A DNA stretch of 17,164 nt from Caldilineae bacterium (GCA_011176555.1 DUEF01000014.1:1-17164), one strand, 5' to 3'; shown: positions 6,218 to 14,363, numbered from the stretch's first letter. The notes: generated by a model not told the origin, from the sequence alone. Translations and numbers: made by a program.

Positions 6218-7297
6218 CTAGCTCAGATACTCATCCAAGATCTCGAACAGTTCTTCCATGTTGGCAGGCGTCAGTTCGCCCATGTGGGCGATGCGGAAGG
6301 CCTTGTTCTTGAGTTTGCCGTAGCCATTGCCGATGATCATGTTGTGGCGCTTGGCGTGGGCGATCATGGCGGGCACGTCGATGTCGAGGTTGTTGCTCAC
6401 GCAAGTGACGGTGCGGGATTCGTAGCCGGGCGCGGGGAAAAGCTCGAACCCGTATTGTTCGGCCCAGGCGTGCGTCATTTCCATGCAGGTTTCGTGCCGG
6501 GCCCAACGCGCTTCCAGGCCTTCGGCCAAGATGCGGTCGAATTGCAGATCGGCGGCATTGAGCAGGCTGATGGCCGGGGTGGCAGGGGTGGTGCGGCCGC
6601 CGCCCGCGTATTTTTCCAGCAACAGCAGGTCGAAGTACCAACCGCGGTGGGGCACAGTGGCGGCGCGGGTCAGTAAACGCTCGGAAACAGCGGTGAATCC
6701 CAGGCCGGGCGGCAGAGCGAAGGCCTTCTGGCTGGCGGTCAGCAGCATGTCGAGCCCCCATTCGTCGAAGGGGATGCGCACACCGCTGGCCGAGGAGACG
6801 GCATCGACGAGCAGAAGGACATCGGGATAGCGTTCTCGCACCAGGGCGGCGATAGCGCCTACGTCGCTCATCGTGCCGGTGCTGGTTTCGTTATGCACGA
6901 TGGTGATGGCGTCGAATCCGCCCGCGGCAAGGTGCTGATCGACATCCTCCGGGCGCACAGGTTGCCCCCAGGGCAGGTCGACGCGCACCGATTCTTTGCC
7001 GTTGGCCACTGAGACTTGTTGCCAGCGGTCACCGAATGAGCCGGTGACCATGTTCAGCACTTTGCGTCCGGGCCGGATGGCGTTGCGCACCGCGGTTTCC
7101 TGCAGGCCAGAGCCGGAAGAGGCTGTGATGTACACATGTTGCTCGGTCAGCAGAATCTGTTTGAGACGGTCGATGAGGCTGTAGAAGCGTTTTGGGAATT
7201 CGTCGCCGCGGTGCCCGATCATGGGTTTGGTTTGGGCGGCGAGGACGTCGTCATTGACTTCGGTCGGGCCGGGGATGTAAAGACGGGGATGAGACAT
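6218..7297 (-). CDS. Alanine/serine-glyoxylate aminotransferase family protein (class V)
   Basis: A 359-residue PLP-dependent class V (fold type I) aminotransferase of the alanine-glyoxylate / serine-pyruvate group. The N-terminus has the family opening LYIPGPTEV, followed by GHRGDEFP and ITASSGSGLQETAV (57-70, cofactor phosphate side). VDAVSS holds Asp165, which contacts the PLP ring, and TASQKAFALPPG holds the Schiff-base Lys191. Likely reaction: transfer of an amino group from alanine or serine to glyoxylate, or a related transamination in serine/glycine metabolism; the exact substrate cannot be read from sequence. The frame is open 33 residues further upstream, but ATG 7297 is chosen because homologues begin with this short leader before the GPTEV motif. 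There is no strong Shine-Dalgarno. Confidence 0.88.
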   Translation of the reverse strand: MSHPRLYIPGPTEVNDDVLAAQTKPMIGHRGDEFPKRFYSLIDRLKQILLTEQHVYITASSGSGLQETAVRNAIRPGRKVLNMVTGSFGDRWQQVSVANGKESVRVDLPWGQPVRPEDVDQHLAAGGFDAITIVHNETSTGTMSDVGAIAALVRERYPDVLLLVDAVSSASGVRIPFDEWGLDMLLTASQKAFALPPGLGFTAVSERLLTRAATVPHRGWYFDLLLLEKYAGGGRTTPATPAISLLNAADLQFDRILAEGLEARWARHETCMEMTHAWAEQYGFELFPAPGYESRTVTCVSNNLDIDVPAMIAHAKRHNMIIGNGYGKLKNKAFRIAHMGELTPANMEELFEILDEYLS

Positions 7298-7409
7298 GAT
7301 TGGGAGTATGGGAGCGAGGGAGCGCGGGCCTGCCACTCGTGATCTGTCACTTGCGACTTGCTGAAGCATACCAAAAGCTGGATGGGGAAGCAACAAGTTG
7401 CATCGGGTA

Positions 7410-7438
7410 TTGACGCCGATCCCGCCTCATGCTATAGT
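7410..7438 (+). promoter_or_regulatory. Strong promoter for the TerC-family gene
   Basis: TTGACG (7410-7415), a 17-base spacer and TATAGT (7433-7438), with an extended TG one base before the -10 box. Transcription would start near 7445, about 30 bases upstream of the GTG start. GAAAGG (7460-7465) gives the ribosome site 8 bases before it. This is the best sigma-70-type promoter in the window. Confidence 0.75.
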
Positions 7439-7473
7439 TGCCTGCTATATCTCACTAGCGAAAGGTAAAATAC

Positions 7474-8385
7474 GTGTCTATCGTCGAAACTATTTTCGTT
7501 GTCATTCAGCTAATCTTTCTGGAAGGGATTCTTTCCATTGATAACGCGGCTGTGTTGGGTGCGATGGTGTCTGAGTTGCCGGCCAATAAGCCGATCCCCT
7601 GGCCCAAGCAGCTCAAGTTCATGGAAGGTCACGGCGAGCGTATTTTAGGCGGACAACGGGCCGCTGCTCTCAAGGTCGGGCTTTTGGGCGCTTATCTGGG
7701 GCGAGCGCTCATGCTGGTGATGGCATCTTTTGTGATCCGCAATCTCTGGCTGAGGATGCTGGGGGCGGCGTACTTGTTCAAAATCGCTGTCGCCCATCTG
7801 GGAATCGACCCATTCGCCAAGCGAGAGATGGAGGAAAGCGAAACAAATGGCGCATTGATGGGGGTGGGAGGCAAAGGTTTTTGGTACACGGTGCTGCTGG
7901 TGGAATTGGCGGACCTGGCTTTTAGCATCGACAACGTGGTGGCGGCGGTGGCGCTGAGCAGTCATATCTTGATTGTGATGCTGGGCGTAGCGCTGGGCAT
8001 CGTCACCATGCGCTTTGCAGCGCAGATCTTCACGGTCATGATCGAACGGGAACCCATTTTAGCGCCAACCGCTTACATGTTGGTGCTCAACATCGCCGCT
8101 GAGTTGCTGATCGAGGAGGGCGCGACGCTGTTGGGCTATCATGTGCATTTCGTCCATTGGCAAAAATTTGCTATCTCGGTGGGGACGATTGCCCTGGCAT
8201 TGGTCTACGCCCATGTTCCGCTGGTGCACCGCATTTTGCATCCTCTTGTTTATGCTCTGCGCGTGGTGTTTGGCGTTGTCAACCGCATAATCGATCTGCT
8301 TTTGTGGCCCATTGGCTGGCTTTTCAGGGTGCTGTTTTCGGGCATCAGAAGCCTGTTCCACCTGACATCCAAGTCTGCCGCCTGA
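7474..8385 (+). CDS. TerC-family integral membrane protein
   Basis: A 303-residue multi-pass membrane protein of the TerC family. Two inverted halves each carry the acidic membrane motif: EGILSIDNAAVLG (17-29, Asp23-Asn24) and ELADLAFSIDNVVAAVAL (144-161, Asp153-Asn154); IEREP (190-194) is a further conserved charged site. Hydrophobic segments are near 5-30, 65-87, 92-108, 135-160, 164-186, 198-214, 231-249 and 255-290. Family members are linked to tellurite resistance and, in Bacillus, to manganese export; metal export across the cytoplasmic membrane is the likeliest role, but the metal is not known. The GTG start is supported by GAAAGG 8 bases upstream and by the promoter. No other ter genes are adjacent. 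The C-terminal 45 residues form an extra hydrophobic stretch after the core. The upstream region carries no obvious metal riboswitch: the 5' leader is only about 30 bases. Confidence 0.88.
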   Translation: MSIVETIFVVIQLIFLEGILSIDNAAVLGAMVSELPANKPIPWPKQLKFMEGHGERILGGQRAAALKVGLLGAYLGRALMLVMASFVIRNLWLRMLGAAYLFKIAVAHLGIDPFAKREMEESETNGALMGVGGKGFWYTVLLVELADLAFSIDNVVAAVALSSHILIVMLGVALGIVTMRFAAQIFTVMIEREPILAPTAYMLVLNIAAELLIEEGATLLGYHVHFVHWQKFAISVGTIALALVYAHVPLVHRILHPLVYALRVVFGVVNRIIDLLLWPIGWLFRVLFSGIRSLFHLTSKSAA

Positions 8386-8388
8386 GCG

Positions 8389-8937
8389 CTAGAACAGGTA
8401 CAGCATGATCCAGGCTCCAACAGCCAACGCGGGGGCGTAGGGGAGGGACTGTTTGCGGTCTTCGCCCCGGAGGAGGAGGAATAGGGCGACCACTCCGCCG
8501 GCGATCATGCCCAGCAGCAGGGCGAAAAGGGCGTTGGGGAATCCGACCATCAGGCCGATCAACCCGGCCAGTTTGACGTCGCCCCAGCCCATGCCGGCGG
8601 GCCGCGCAAGGTGGATGAGCGCGAAGATGGCCAACGCGACCACGCCGCCCGTGAGGGAAGAGAAAATGGTGGGGTTTTGCAGCCAAAGGTTGAGAACCAG
8701 CACGACCGACAGGGCCGCCAGCAGCAAGCGGTCGGGCACAAGGCGCTGTTCGAGATCGACGACCGCAAAAAGGAGCAGCAACCAGGCGAAAATCATCGTT
8801 TGCAGCGCGACGAGACCCCATCCAAAACGCAGAAGAGCAAGCAAACCGAATCCGAGCGCCAGCATCGACGCCAGCCACCTTCGTCGGTCCCAACCAGCGA
8901 AGCTGAGGCTTGCGGTGCGAGCCGTGAGACGTTGCAT
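8389..8937 (-). CDS. Short prepilin peptidase (A24 family, TadV/CpaA-like)
   Basis: A 182-residue membrane aspartic peptidase of family A24 that would cleave the leader of type IV prepilin-like proteins at the cytoplasmic face. The two catalytic aspartates are Asp61 in DLEQRLVPD and Asp120 in GMGWGDVKL (the GxGD motif). Hydrophobic helices lie near 21-38, 42-60, 70-86, 95-111, 122-156 and 166-182. It lacks the N-terminal methylase domain of full PilD, so it resembles the short TadV/CpaA type. ATG 8937 is chosen because it shares a base with the stop of the upstream aminotransferase (TGATG), giving translational coupling. No pilin or secretion genes are in the window. Its stop is 3 bases from that of the converging TerC-family gene, so the two mRNAs must overlap at their 3' ends. 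Confidence 0.85.
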   Translation of the reverse strand: MQRLTARTASLSFAGWDRRRWLASMLALGFGLLALLRFGWGLVALQTMIFAWLLLLFAVVDLEQRLVPDRLLLAALSVVLVLNLWLQNPTIFSSLTGGVVALAIFALIHLARPAGMGWGDVKLAGLIGLMVGFPNALFALLLGMIAGGVVALFLLLRGEDRKQSLPYAPALAVGAWIMLYLF

Positions 8938-10124
8938 CAGGCCAGGAACTCCCGCAGGGTGCTCGCCAGTTCGTCGATCTCCGCTTCGGTGTTCCAAAAA
9001 CCGGTGGAGACGCGCAGGCAATTCATGTGGGGGATGGTGCGGATGCGGATGCCGCGCTGCACCAGGGCGTCATTGATCTGCTCCACATCCACGCCATCGG
9101 GCAGGGTGAAGTGGAGGAGCCCGGCCGCAGCTTGGGGCGTGAACACTTTGAGCATGGGCAATGCGCTCAGGCTCTGGCGGGCGTGGCGATGCAGTTCGGC
9201 CGTCCTCGCCAACGCCCAATCCCAACCAACTTCTTCCTCCAACCAGCGCAAACTGGCCAACATGCCGTGCATGCCGGGCAGGTAGATGGAACTGCTCTCG
9301 TAGCGCCGGGCGTCGGGAGCCAGCTCCATGTGGCCGAAACAGTCCCAGGGGTGGGGGTTTTCTTCCATCGCCAGGGCAAAGAAGCCCGTGTAAGTGGGGG
9401 ACAGGCGTTCTTGCTCGTCCCGCCGCACGTACAAGGCCCCGATGCCTTCTGGCCCGCACAGCCACTTTTGCCCCGGCGCGGCGTAATAATCCACACCGAT
9501 GTCGTGCAGGTCCAGCGGCACTGCACCCGCGCTCTGGGCGGCATCGACCGCGACCCGGCAACCCTTTGCATGGGCGGCGACAACCACCTCTTTGAGCGGA
9601 ACCAGCGCACCATTGGCCCAACTTACGTGCGAGATCACCAACAGACGGCTGTTATCGCTCAATTCAGCCGCGACGATGCCAGGGTAGTCAGCGGGATCGG
9701 CATCCAAAAGGCGCAGCGTCCTCAACTTGAGTCCGAATTTCTTCACCGCCAGATACACGGGCATCACTCCGCCTTCGTGTTCGAGATCGGTGACGACGAC
9801 TTCCTCGCCCGCCCGCCAGGGCTGGCCCCAGACCGCGGTGTTGATCCCGTCCGTCGTGTTGCGGGCCAGGGCGATCTCGTCGGCATCGGCGCCCAGGGCG
9901 CGGGCGAAGGCGGCCCGGAGTTCGGTCACGCGTTGGCGCTCATCGTGCAACAGCACTTCCATGCGAATGCGACCGTGAATGGCCTGATCGTGAGCGGCGG
10001 CGGCCATGGCGTCGATGCTGGGCTGGGGCAATGGCCCGCAAGTGCCGGCATTGAGATAGGCGTATTGGCGCACGGCGGGCAGGGCGGCGCGCACTTGGGC
10101 GAGGTGTTGGGGGTCAGATGGCAT
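8937..10124 (-). CDS. Class V aminotransferase, cysteine desulfurase / isopenicillin-N-epimerase-like
   Basis: A 395-residue PLP enzyme of the class V (NifS/CsdA/CefD-like) group. Seen: the N-terminal YLNAGTCGPLP (23-33), RNTTDGINTAVWG (88-100, cofactor phosphate region), LEHEGG (114-119) with His116 stacking on the PLP ring, VAVDAAQSAG with Asp194, and PGQKWLCGPEG with the Schiff-base Lys220. Near the end, residues around RIRTIPHMNCLRVSTGFWNTEAEID match the family C-terminus. No obvious cysteine-bearing catalytic loop of a true desulfurase stands out, so an epimerase, lyase or aminotransferase role is equally possible. The open frame extends upstream to 10220, but homologues begin near ATG 10124; the ribosome site is weak. 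It overlaps the prepilin peptidase gene by one base and is divergent from tryptophanase. Confidence 0.85.
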   Translation of the reverse strand: MPSDPQHLAQVRAALPAVRQYAYLNAGTCGPLPQPSIDAMAAAAHDQAIHGRIRMEVLLHDERQRVTELRAAFARALGADADEIALARNTTDGINTAVWGQPWRAGEEVVVTDLEHEGGVMPVYLAVKKFGLKLRTLRLLDADPADYPGIVAAELSDNSRLLVISHVSWANGALVPLKEVVVAAHAKGCRVAVDAAQSAGAVPLDLHDIGVDYYAAPGQKWLCGPEGIGALYVRRDEQERLSPTYTGFFALAMEENPHPWDCFGHMELAPDARRYESSSIYLPGMHGMLASLRWLEEEVGWDWALARTAELHRHARQSLSALPMLKVFTPQAAAGLLHFTLPDGVDVEQINDALVQRGIRIRTIPHMNCLRVSTGFWNTEAEIDELASTLREFLA

Positions 10125-10151
10125 GGTGGGGTTACTCTGCAAAATGTGTCG

Positions 10152-10228
10152 GGTGTGCGTTAATGTGTGTTGCGTGTTCCGTTCTCTAGATGTCGATCCA
10201 ACGGGACACGCTCCACACAATACGTCAC
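10152..10228. repeat. Palindromic GTGTTGCGTG-type repeat, copy A
   Basis: A 20-base arm (10164-10183) pairs at 17 positions with 10200-10219 around a 16-base centre. It shares GGTGTGCGT, CCAACGG, a following GC-rich ACACGC segment and ACGTCAC, in the same order, with copy B near 14307-14363. It lies between the divergent class V aminotransferase and tryptophanase genes, upstream of the tryptophanase promoter. Confidence 0.55.
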
Positions 10229-10304
10229 CATTGGTTGCGGCTATGGCGTCGTACGTTTTACGCCTTAACCCGATTAAAGCACATCGCCGACGCCCCTGTC
10301 CAGA

Positions 10305-10333
10305 TTGTCATCACCATCATCACGCTTTACAAT
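10305..10333 (+). promoter_or_regulatory. Promoter of the tryptophanase gene
   Basis: TTGTCA (10305-10310), a 17-base spacer and TACAAT (10328-10333), each five of six bases to consensus. The predicted start is near 10340, giving a leader of about 35 bases before the ATG. That is too short for a TnaC-type leader peptide with its termination sites. Confidence 0.7.
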
Positions 10334-10374
10334 AGGAACGATACAAACAGACTTATCGGCCAAGGAGAAAAACC

Positions 10375-11766
10375 ATGCAATTCAAAACCATCATCGAACC
10401 CTTCCGCATCAAGACCGTCGAGCCCATCCGCAGCACGACCCGCGGCCAGCGCGAAACCGCTATCCGCGAGGCCGGCTACAACTTGTTTTCTCTCAAAGCT
10501 GAAGATGTGCTCATCGATTTGCTCACCGATTCCGGCACCGGAGCCATGTCGTCCCAGCAATGGGCGGGCATGATGCGTGGTGACGAATCCTACGCAGGCG
10601 CCAGGTCTTTTTATCGTTTCGAGGCTGCTGTGCAGAAGATCACCGGCCTCAAGCATGTGCTGCCCACGCACCAGGGTCGGGCGGCCGAGCGCATTCTCTT
10701 CGGCTCGGTGCTAAAACCGGGCGATATCGTGCCCAACAACACCCATTTCGACACCACCCGCGCCAATGTCGAGCACCGGGGCGCGGTTGGCCTCGACATT
10801 CCCATCCCCGAGGCGCGTGAACCGCAAACCATCCATCCCTTCAAGGGCAATATGGACCTGGAGGCGTTGCAGAAGGTGTTGTCAGAGCAAGGCGATCAGG
10901 TTCCGCTGGTGATGATCACCGTCACCAATAACTCCGGTGGCGGACAACCTGTCAGCATGGCCAATGTGCGAGAGGCCAGCGCCATCTGTCATGCTCATGG
11001 CAAGCCTCTGTTCCTCGATGCTTGCCGTTTCGCAGAAAACGCCTGGTTTATCAAAATGCGGGAGCCGGGCTATGCCGACAAAACGCCCCTGGAAATCGCC
11101 CAAGAGATGTTTAGCTACGTGGACGGCGCCACCATGAGCGCCAAAAAGGATGGCTTGGCCAATATCGGCGGTTTTCTGGCCATGAACGATAATGATTGGG
11201 CGCAGAAATGCCGCACCATGGAGATCCTGGGCGAGGGCTTCCCCACGTACGGCGGTTTGGCCGGTTACGATCTGGAAGCCATCGCCGTGGGCTTGGAGGA
11301 AGTCCTGGATGAGGATTATCTACGCTATCGCATTCGCTCGATCGCGTACCTGGGCGATCGTTTGGATGCCGTGGGGATTCCCTTTATCAAACCGACCGGT
11401 GGCCATGCCCTGTATATCGACGCCAAGGCCCTGTTGCCGCATATCCCCTGGAACGAGTACCCCGCCTGGGCATTCTCGAATGTGCTCTACATCGAAGGCG
11501 GCGTGCGTGCGATTGAAATCGGTTCGGTGATGTTTGGCCGCCAGCCGGATGGCAGCGAGAAGCCGGCAGCCATGGAGTTGGTGCGTCTGGCCTTTCCTCG
11601 CCGCATGTACACCCAGAGCCATGTCGATTACCTGGCCGAGGTGCTGGAATACGTCCACGGGATGCGGGGTCGCATTCGTGGTCTGAAGATGGTGGTGGAG
11701 CCTCCGGTTCTGCGTCACTTCACCGCCCGTTTCGAGCCTGCGCACGACGTTTTGGTTGTTGATTGA
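10375..11766 (+). CDS. tnaA: Tryptophanase (beta-eliminating lyase family)
   Basis: A 463-residue PLP-dependent beta-eliminating lyase, the family of tryptophanase (tryptophan to indole, pyruvate and ammonia) and tyrosine phenol-lyase. Family landmarks: EPFRIKTVEPIRSTTR (8-23), IDLLTDSGTGAMS (47-59), MMRGDESYAG (66-75), PTHQGRAAE (97-105), Asp215 in FLDACRFAENA, and SAKKD with the Schiff-base Lys258. Two specificity sites point to tryptophanase: HFDTT has Asp126, where tyrosine phenol-lyase has Thr, and GVRAIEIGS has Ile382, where tyrosine phenol-lyase has the substrate-binding Arg. The start is certain: AAGGAG (10362-10367) lies 7 bases before the ATG. It is a single gene with its own promoter, and neither a tnaC leader nor a tnaB permease is adjacent. 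It converges with the sugar-transferase gene. Confidence 0.93.
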   Translation: MQFKTIIEPFRIKTVEPIRSTTRGQRETAIREAGYNLFSLKAEDVLIDLLTDSGTGAMSSQQWAGMMRGDESYAGARSFYRFEAAVQKITGLKHVLPTHQGRAAERILFGSVLKPGDIVPNNTHFDTTRANVEHRGAVGLDIPIPEAREPQTIHPFKGNMDLEALQKVLSEQGDQVPLVMITVTNNSGGGQPVSMANVREASAICHAHGKPLFLDACRFAENAWFIKMREPGYADKTPLEIAQEMFSYVDGATMSAKKDGLANIGGFLAMNDNDWAQKCRTMEILGEGFPTYGGLAGYDLEAIAVGLEEVLDEDYLRYRIRSIAYLGDRLDAVGIPFIKPTGGHALYIDAKALLPHIPWNEYPAWAFSNVLYIEGGVRAIEIGSVMFGRQPDGSEKPAAMELVRLAFPRRMYTQSHVDYLAEVLEYVHGMRGRIRGLKMVVEPPVLRHFTARFEPAHDVLVVD

Positions 11767-11791
11767 CCCCACTAAAGTTGTAGACGGTAGA

Positions 11792-11810
11792 GATCAAGAA
11801 AACATTGATC
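11792..11810. terminator. Weak hairpin between convergent genes
   Basis: GATCAA (11792-11797) pairs with TTGATC (11805-11810) over a 7-base loop in the 100-base gap between tryptophanase and the sugar transferase. The stem is short and the tails are poor, so this is the only visible but weak terminator candidate for either gene. Confidence 0.25.
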
Positions 11811-11866
11811 GGCCTGAAAAGATCATGCCCACATGACCTTGCCCAAAAACTGTTTGTTGTCGGCTC

Positions 11867-13267
11867 CTAATACGCATGCCGGTCGCTGAACAAGCGAAAC
11901 ACCGTGCGGATAAGGATCTTGAAATCCAGCCACAGCGACCAGTTCTCGATGTACCACAGATCGTATTTGGTTCTTTCCACGATGCTGGTGTCGCCGCGCA
12001 GGCCATTCACCTGCGCCCAACCAGTGATGCCCGCCTTCTCGCGGTGACGATCCATGTAGCGGGGGATGTACTGACGAAACTGCTCGACGTAGACCGGCCG
12101 TTCCGGTCGCGGTCCCACCAAACTCATGTCCCCGCGCACGACATTGATCAATTGCGGTAATTCGTCGATGGAAATACGACGGATGATCGAGCCCAGCCGG
12201 GTTTTGCGGGGATCATCCTCCGTCGTCCAGCCAGGGCCGGCGGCCTCCGCATCAGCGCGCATCGAGCGGAATTTGAGCATGGGAAAAGATCGGGCATCCA
12301 AACCCATCCGTTCCTGGATGTAAAACACCGGGCCCGGCGACTCGATTTTGACCAGCAGCGCCGTGAGGAGCATCAAGGGAGAAAGCAAAATCAGGGCCAT
12401 AGCGCCGAACACGAGATCGAACACCCGTTTCAGCGAAAGCCGCCACCCGCGCAGAGCCACATCGCGCACCGTCAGCAACGGCAGCCCGCCCAGATCACTC
12501 ACACTGACCTCGGTAGCCATGATCTGGAACACATCGGGGAAGACCTTGATGCTGACCTTTTCGCGTTCGCACAGCGAAATGATGTTGACGATTTCCCGGT
12601 GCGACGCCTCAGGGAGGCCAATGACGACCTCATCGATGTCATGGTCTTCGATGATCGAGGGCAGGTCGGCGGGACGTCCCAAGTTGGGCGTATCCATCAC
12701 GCCCGGCGTGGCGCCGTTGGCATCGACATAACCGACGACCTCGTGGGCGATGCCGCTGGCGCCCTGGAGCTTCTGCACCAGCATCCGCCCCACCTCGCCG
12801 CTGCCCACCACCAGCACGCGCTGGCGACCATAGCCGTGCGCCTGGACGAAGGTGATGATGCGAGCTACGAGCCAGCGTCCCAGACTGATGAAGAACACGG
12901 TCAGCGCCCAGGCAGCCAGGAGAAATCCCCGCGGATAGTTGGCCGTTCCGGCATCGAAGTCATACTTGAAGATGAAGAAAGCAAGCGTCAGCGCCAGCAG
13001 ATAAGCGACGGTCGTCGTTCCCAGCGATTTGGACAGGCTGTCGATGAAACTGCTGGGGCGTCGTCCGTGATAGCGTTGGTTGAGGTAAGAGACCAAGACG
13101 ACGCTGATGATCGTGATCAGCAAAAAGGGGAGATAAGTCAGGAACCTATCGATGGAATCCGGTTTCAAGTACCGTTGGATGCGATGGGCGAGGAGCACCG
13201 CCACGAACACCGCGATGATATCGGTCGCAAGCAGCGCCAACTGGAAGACAAAACGTGTGCGTCTCAT
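11867..13267 (-). CDS. Polyprenyl-phosphate sugar-1-phosphate transferase (exopolysaccharide initiation)
   Basis: A 466-residue membrane enzyme of the WbaP/WcaJ/ExoY class. It transfers a sugar-1-phosphate from a nucleotide sugar to undecaprenyl phosphate, the first step of capsule, O-antigen or exopolysaccharide synthesis. Order: four N-terminal membrane helices (about 5-28, 43-62, 84-100, 112-140), a Rossmann-like CoA_binding_3 region starting VLVVGSGEVG (151-160), one more hydrophobic helix (about 283-306) and the catalytic bacterial sugar transferase domain (about 278-462). Catalytic-domain motifs: KRVFDL (280-285), SPGPVFYIQERMG, FPMLKFRSM, the Asp368-Glu369 pair in SIDELPQL, DMSLVGPRPERP and GITGWAQVNGLRG. 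ATG 13267 overlaps the preceding glycosyltransferase stop by ATGA, implying translational coupling. The sugar donor cannot be read from sequence. Confidence 0.93.
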   Translation of the reverse strand: MRRTRFVFQLALLATDIIAVFVAVLLAHRIQRYLKPDSIDRFLTYLPFLLITIISVVLVSYLNQRYHGRRPSSFIDSLSKSLGTTTVAYLLALTLAFFIFKYDFDAGTANYPRGFLLAAWALTVFFISLGRWLVARIITFVQAHGYGRQRVLVVGSGEVGRMLVQKLQGASGIAHEVVGYVDANGATPGVMDTPNLGRPADLPSIIEDHDIDEVVIGLPEASHREIVNIISLCEREKVSIKVFPDVFQIMATEVSVSDLGGLPLLTVRDVALRGWRLSLKRVFDLVFGAMALILLSPLMLLTALLVKIESPGPVFYIQERMGLDARSFPMLKFRSMRADAEAAGPGWTTEDDPRKTRLGSIIRRISIDELPQLINVVRGDMSLVGPRPERPVYVEQFRQYIPRYMDRHREKAGITGWAQVNGLRGDTSIVERTKYDLWYIENWSLWLDFKILIRTVFRLFSDRHAY

Positions 13268-14181
13268 GCTCGCGCCGCTCCTGTTGGCAGATATTGGCGT
13301 AGCCAAGTCGATCCGACATCCACCCCACCTTTGAGTGTGATCCCGGCCATGATCGCCCAGTACATCCAGGGCGGCGTTTGCTGGCGATAATGTTTTTGCA
13401 CGAAGATGCGCATGGCCTGATAGAAGGCGATTCGCACCCTGGGGTTGCCGCGTGAGGCCGCGCCTTTGTGATGGAGCACCTGCACGGCCGGATAGTACCA
13501 GATCTTCCAGCCCTGCTGTTTGATGCGAAAGGCCCAATCCAGGTCTTCTCCGTGCATGAAGAAGGCCTCGTCCAACAGCCCCGCCCCGATGATCGCTTCC
13601 CGCCGAACCAGCATGAACGCGCCCACGACCGAATCGACCTCGGCTTCTTCATCTTCGTGCAAGAAGGTGAGGTTGTATTGGGCGAAGCGCGGGCTGTTGG
13701 GGAAAAGTTTGCTCAGGCCGAGACCGCGATAGATGAAGGATTGCGGGTTGGGGAAGGCGCGGCGGCAGGCTTTGTCCAGGCTGCCGTCGGGCAGGATCAG
13801 TTTGGGGCCGGCCGCGCCCAGTTCGGGACGCCGCTCCATCAGGTCGAGCATGGCGGCCAACGCGGTGGGGGGCAGTTCGGTGTCCGGGTTCAGGAGGAGG
13901 GCGTAGCGAGGCAAGCCGTCCGGGCTCGCACCTTGCTCGAAGCCGTAGCTGCGCAAGCCCAGGTTGTTGGCGTAAGCGAAGCCGCCGTTGTGGGGGGCGG
14001 CGATGGCGCGGGCCTGTGGGAACGCCTTTTTCACCATGTCCAGGCTGCCATCGCTGCTCTTGTTGTCCACCACCGTCACGTGCATCGAGAAATCGCCTTC
14101 GCTGGCGTACACGGAGCGAAGGCAGGTGCGGAGCAGGTCTCTGGTGTTGTAACTGACGATGACAAGTGCCAGATCGAGCAT
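13264..14181 (-). CDS. Family 2 glycosyltransferase (rhamnosyltransferase-like)
   Basis: A 305-residue GT-A fold glycosyltransferase resembling WbbL-type rhamnosyltransferases. Seen: LALVIVSYNTRDLLRTCL at the N-terminus, VVDNKSSDGS with the nucleotide-binding Asp39, NNGL-type acceptor loop GFAYANNLGL (67-76), the metal-binding LLNPDTE (Asp100), VVGAFMLVRREA (185-196) and the base region FFMHGEDLDWAFR with Glu212-Asp213. It probably adds the next sugar to the lipid-linked acceptor primed by the transferase encoded by the overlapping downstream gene. A hydrophobic stretch near the C-terminus may dock it to the membrane. The frame is open to 14235; ATG 14181 is chosen because the family begins directly with this beta strand. 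None of the candidate starts has a good Shine-Dalgarno. Confidence 0.88.
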   Translation of the reverse strand: MLDLALVIVSYNTRDLLRTCLRSVYASEGDFSMHVTVVDNKSSDGSLDMVKKAFPQARAIAAPHNGGFAYANNLGLRSYGFEQGASPDGLPRYALLLNPDTELPPTALAAMLDLMERRPELGAAGPKLILPDGSLDKACRRAFPNPQSFIYRGLGLSKLFPNSPRFAQYNLTFLHEDEEAEVDSVVGAFMLVRREAIIGAGLLDEAFFMHGEDLDWAFRIKQQGWKIWYYPAVQVLHHKGAASRGNPRVRIAFYQAMRIFVQKHYRQQTPPWMYWAIMAGITLKGGVDVGSTWLRQYLPTGAARA

Positions 14182-14306
14182 GGTTTTGGCCGGAAAGAGA
14201 GGTGAGTTAAACCGCATTTTAGCACGGCGCAACAATCGGGAGCAAAGCCGCGCCTTGCTCGCGTTTTAGTTTGTTCCCTTAAAACGTCAGATGATGTACA
14301 ATTTTA

Positions 14307-14363
14307 GGTGTGCGTGGTGCGTATTGCGTGACGCAACCCAACGGACCACGCAACACGTCACAC
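14307..14363. repeat. Palindromic GTGTTGCGTG-type repeat, copy B
   Basis: GGTGTGCGTGGTGCGT (14307-14322) pairs, with one bulge, with the GCAACACGTCACAC region near 14350-14363. Inside it is a perfect small palindrome TTGCGT-G-ACGCAA (14324-14336). It shares order and sequence blocks with copy A and also sits between divergent genes, here the glycosyltransferase and phosphopentomutase. Confidence 0.5.

Noticed and set aside
7300..7375. GGGAG-rich and CACTTGCGACTTGC stretch upstream of the aminotransferase
   Set aside because: It looks like low-complexity or repeat-derived sequence, but no second copy or paired structure is visible in this window.
9027..10163. 378-codon plus-strand open frame opposite the class V aminotransferase
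   Set aside because: It is antisense to a clear PLP enzyme with all catalytic motifs; no family signature is seen in the shadow frame.
10125..10374. Possible TnaC leader peptide before tryptophanase
   Set aside because: The best promoter leaves only about 35 bases of leader and no small Trp-containing frame with a ribosome site is seen.
14271..14302. TTGTTC and TACAAT upstream of deoB
   Set aside because: The spacing is 20 bases and the -35 half is poor; the region is also made of repeats, so the signal is not convincing.
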